DNA of 15,959 nt. Source: Sphingobacteriales bacterium. Lineage in GTDB: Bacteria; Bacteroidota; Bacteroidia; Sphingobacteriales; Sphingobacteriaceae. The stretch's first letter is position 1. Each line of letters starts with the position of its first letter. The stretch covers positions 1-15,959 of the forward strand of contig JAGVEE010000188.1 of the NCBI GenBank assembly GCA_020058405.1, read 5' to 3'. The position numbers and the translations under genes are program-made. The notes beneath the pieces were generated by a model. That model did not search any database and had not been told where the DNA came from. It saw only the letters and a program-made list of their open reading frames with translations. This document shows, piece by piece, positions 14,746 to 15,959 of this stretch.

Positions 14746-15959
14746 ATGGATAATTCATATTGTATCGACTATCATCAAACCAAGGCTTTTAGTAAATTAT
14801 TTCTCGATTATGTTGATGGAGAAGAAAAACTAAAAGAGTTCTACCAGTTTGCTCCAAGTTTAGCTTCTATTCCGAATGCCATTGCAAAAAAATCTAAGGA
14901 AAACATAAATAGAAATTTATTAGTAGATAGATTAACACATCAATATAAAAATATAAAACTATCTAAATCTGTAGAGAAAAATATTTCATCGCTTGCAGAT
15001 AAAAACACTTACACCATTACTACTGGTCATCAGTTAGCCATATATACTGGCGAATGGTATTTCATATTCAAAATAATTACGGCCATTAACATGGCTAAAG
15101 AAGCAAAAGAATTATATCCGGAATATAATTTTGTGCCCGTATTTTGGATGGCATCCGAAGATCATGATTTTGAAGAAATCAATCACATCCACTTAAAAAA
15201 TGAAACATTTGAATGGAAAGAAAAAGTGAGTGGACCAACGGGGAGATTAAAAGTTGACCTTTTAACTACACTTACAGAATCTTTATCACATTTTTTAGTT
15301 GGCAAAAAACATACGGAAGAATTAATTTCAATTTTTAAGTTGGCCTATACTAAAGGTAATACGCTGGCAGAAGCTACGCGAATATTAGTGAACGAATTAT
15401 TTAAGGATGATGGATTAGTAATTATCGATGCAGATGATTCTGAATTAAAAAAATCATGGTCTGGTGTAATAGAAAAAGAATTAAGAGAGGCAAGTAATTT
15501 TAATGCATGCACATTGCAATCAGAAAAATTATCGAGCTTACAATATCCCAGTCAAATTTATCCGAGAGAAATAAATTTATTTTATTTAATGGATGGATAT
15601 AGAGAAAGAATTGTGAAAGAAAACGAAGTATACCAAACAAATGATGGAAAATATATTTTTGAAAAAGATACAATTTTTGAAGAGTTAAAAAATCATCCTG
15701 AACGATTTAGTCCGAATGTAGTTTTAAGACCCTTGTACCAAGAAAGTATATTGCCAAACCTATGTTACATTGGGGGGCCCGGAGAAATTGCTTATTGGTT
15801 ACAATTAAAAACAGTATTTGAGCAGAACCAAGTATCTTATCCAATTTTAGCATGGAGAAATTCATTTATGATAATGGATAAAAAAGATAAAACTACATGG
15901 GATGAATTAGGAATTGAAATGGAAAAAGTTTTTAGTTCTGTATTAGAATTAGAAAACGA
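14746..15959 (+). CDS. bshC: Bacillithiol synthase BshC (N-terminal ~404 aa, cut by window edge)
   Basis: BshC adds cysteine to glucosaminyl-malate in the last step of bacillithiol synthesis, the low-molecular-weight thiol of Bacillota and many Bacteroidota. The frame is open from the ATG at 14746 to the last base, about 404 of roughly 530 residues. It carries the family's landmarks: TTGHQLAIYTGEWYFIFK (about 94-111), FWMASEDHDFEE (about 137-148) and YIGGPGEIAYWLQLK (about 342-356). The N-terminus MDNSYCIDYHQTKAFSKL aligns with the usual BshC start, so no earlier start is needed. It begins 61 bases after rimO on the same strand. No other bacillithiol gene (bshA, bshB) is in the window. Confidence 0.95.
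   Translation, partial: MDNSYCIDYHQTKAFSKLFLDYVDGEEKLKEFYQFAPSLASIPNAIAKKSKENINRNLLVDRLTHQYKNIKLSKSVEKNISSLADKNTYTITTGHQLAIYTGEWYFIFKIITAINMAKEAKELYPEYNFVPVFWMASEDHDFEEINHIHLKNETFEWKEKVSGPTGRLKVDLLTTLTESLSHFLVGKKHTEELISIFKLAYTKGNTLAEATRILVNELFKDDGLVIIDADDSELKKSWSGVIEKELREASNFNACTLQSEKLSSLQYPSQIYPREINLFYLMDGYRERIVKENEVYQTNDGKYIFEKDTIFEELKNHPERFSPNVVLRPLYQESILPNLCYIGGPGEIAYWLQLKTVFEQNQVSYPILAWRNSFMIMDKKDKTTWDELGIEMEKVFSSVLELEN

Noticed and set aside
14360..14758. Minus-strand open frame of 132 codons over the end of rimO
   Set aside because: Serine- and threonine-rich shadow of the conserved rimO reading frame, with no motif.

Overview
This window is about 16 kb of AT-rich chromosome from a member of the Bacteroidota. 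Four things point there: the rpmB-rpmG-DUF4295-ftsY-rimO gene order, a bshC (bacillithiol synthesis) gene, A-rich start regions without clear Shine-Dalgarno sequences, and matches to the Bacteroidota promoter consensus (TTTG ~19 nt TAnnTTTG). I cannot name the genus. No rRNA, tRNA, CRISPR array or intact insertion sequence is visible, and no gap between genes is longer than about 180 bases.

Minus-strand half (1-11548). Nine genes follow one another with short spacers, read from right to left: an outer-membrane porin-like protein (11024-9621), an MHS-type MFS transporter (9609-8035), a 73-aa two-helix membrane protein (8020-7799), a 63-aa membrane protein (7754-7563), a large sodium:solute symporter/histidine kinase fusion of the CbrA/CrbS type (7560-4861), a receiver-only response regulator (4856-4485), a propionyl-CoA synthetase-like enzyme (4417-2540), acetyl-CoA synthetase (2453-546), and the N-terminal part of surE (498-1). 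Read together, the first eight look like a self-contained module that takes up, senses and activates short-chain carboxylates such as acetate and propionate: porin and MFS for entry, SSF-kinase plus receiver for sensing, and two AMP-forming ligases that make the acyl-CoAs. In Vibrio and Pseudomonas, CrbS/CrbR controls acs. Here the receiver has no DNA-binding domain. To the right of the porin, on the same strand, is a small zinc-ribbon/HTH gene resembling the N-terminal half of IS1-type transposases (11548-11123), flanked by 13-bp inverted repeats.

Plus-strand half (11658-15959). A promoter-like site precedes rpmB (bL28), rpmG (bL33) and a 51-aa DUF4295 gene, closed by an intrinsic terminator. 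ftsY, rimO and bshC follow; bshC runs off the window edge. These are housekeeping genes for translation, SRP targeting, ribosomal protein S12 methylthiolation and thiol synthesis.

The oddest DNA is between the response regulator and the prpE-like gene: seven GTAC tetranucleotides at an exact 7-bp spacing, whose six spacer trinucleotides form three reverse-complement pairs in the order A B C A' B' C'. This predicts three mutually exclusive hairpins, the last of which is followed by a short U-run. The other side of the prpE-like gene also carries simple repeats.
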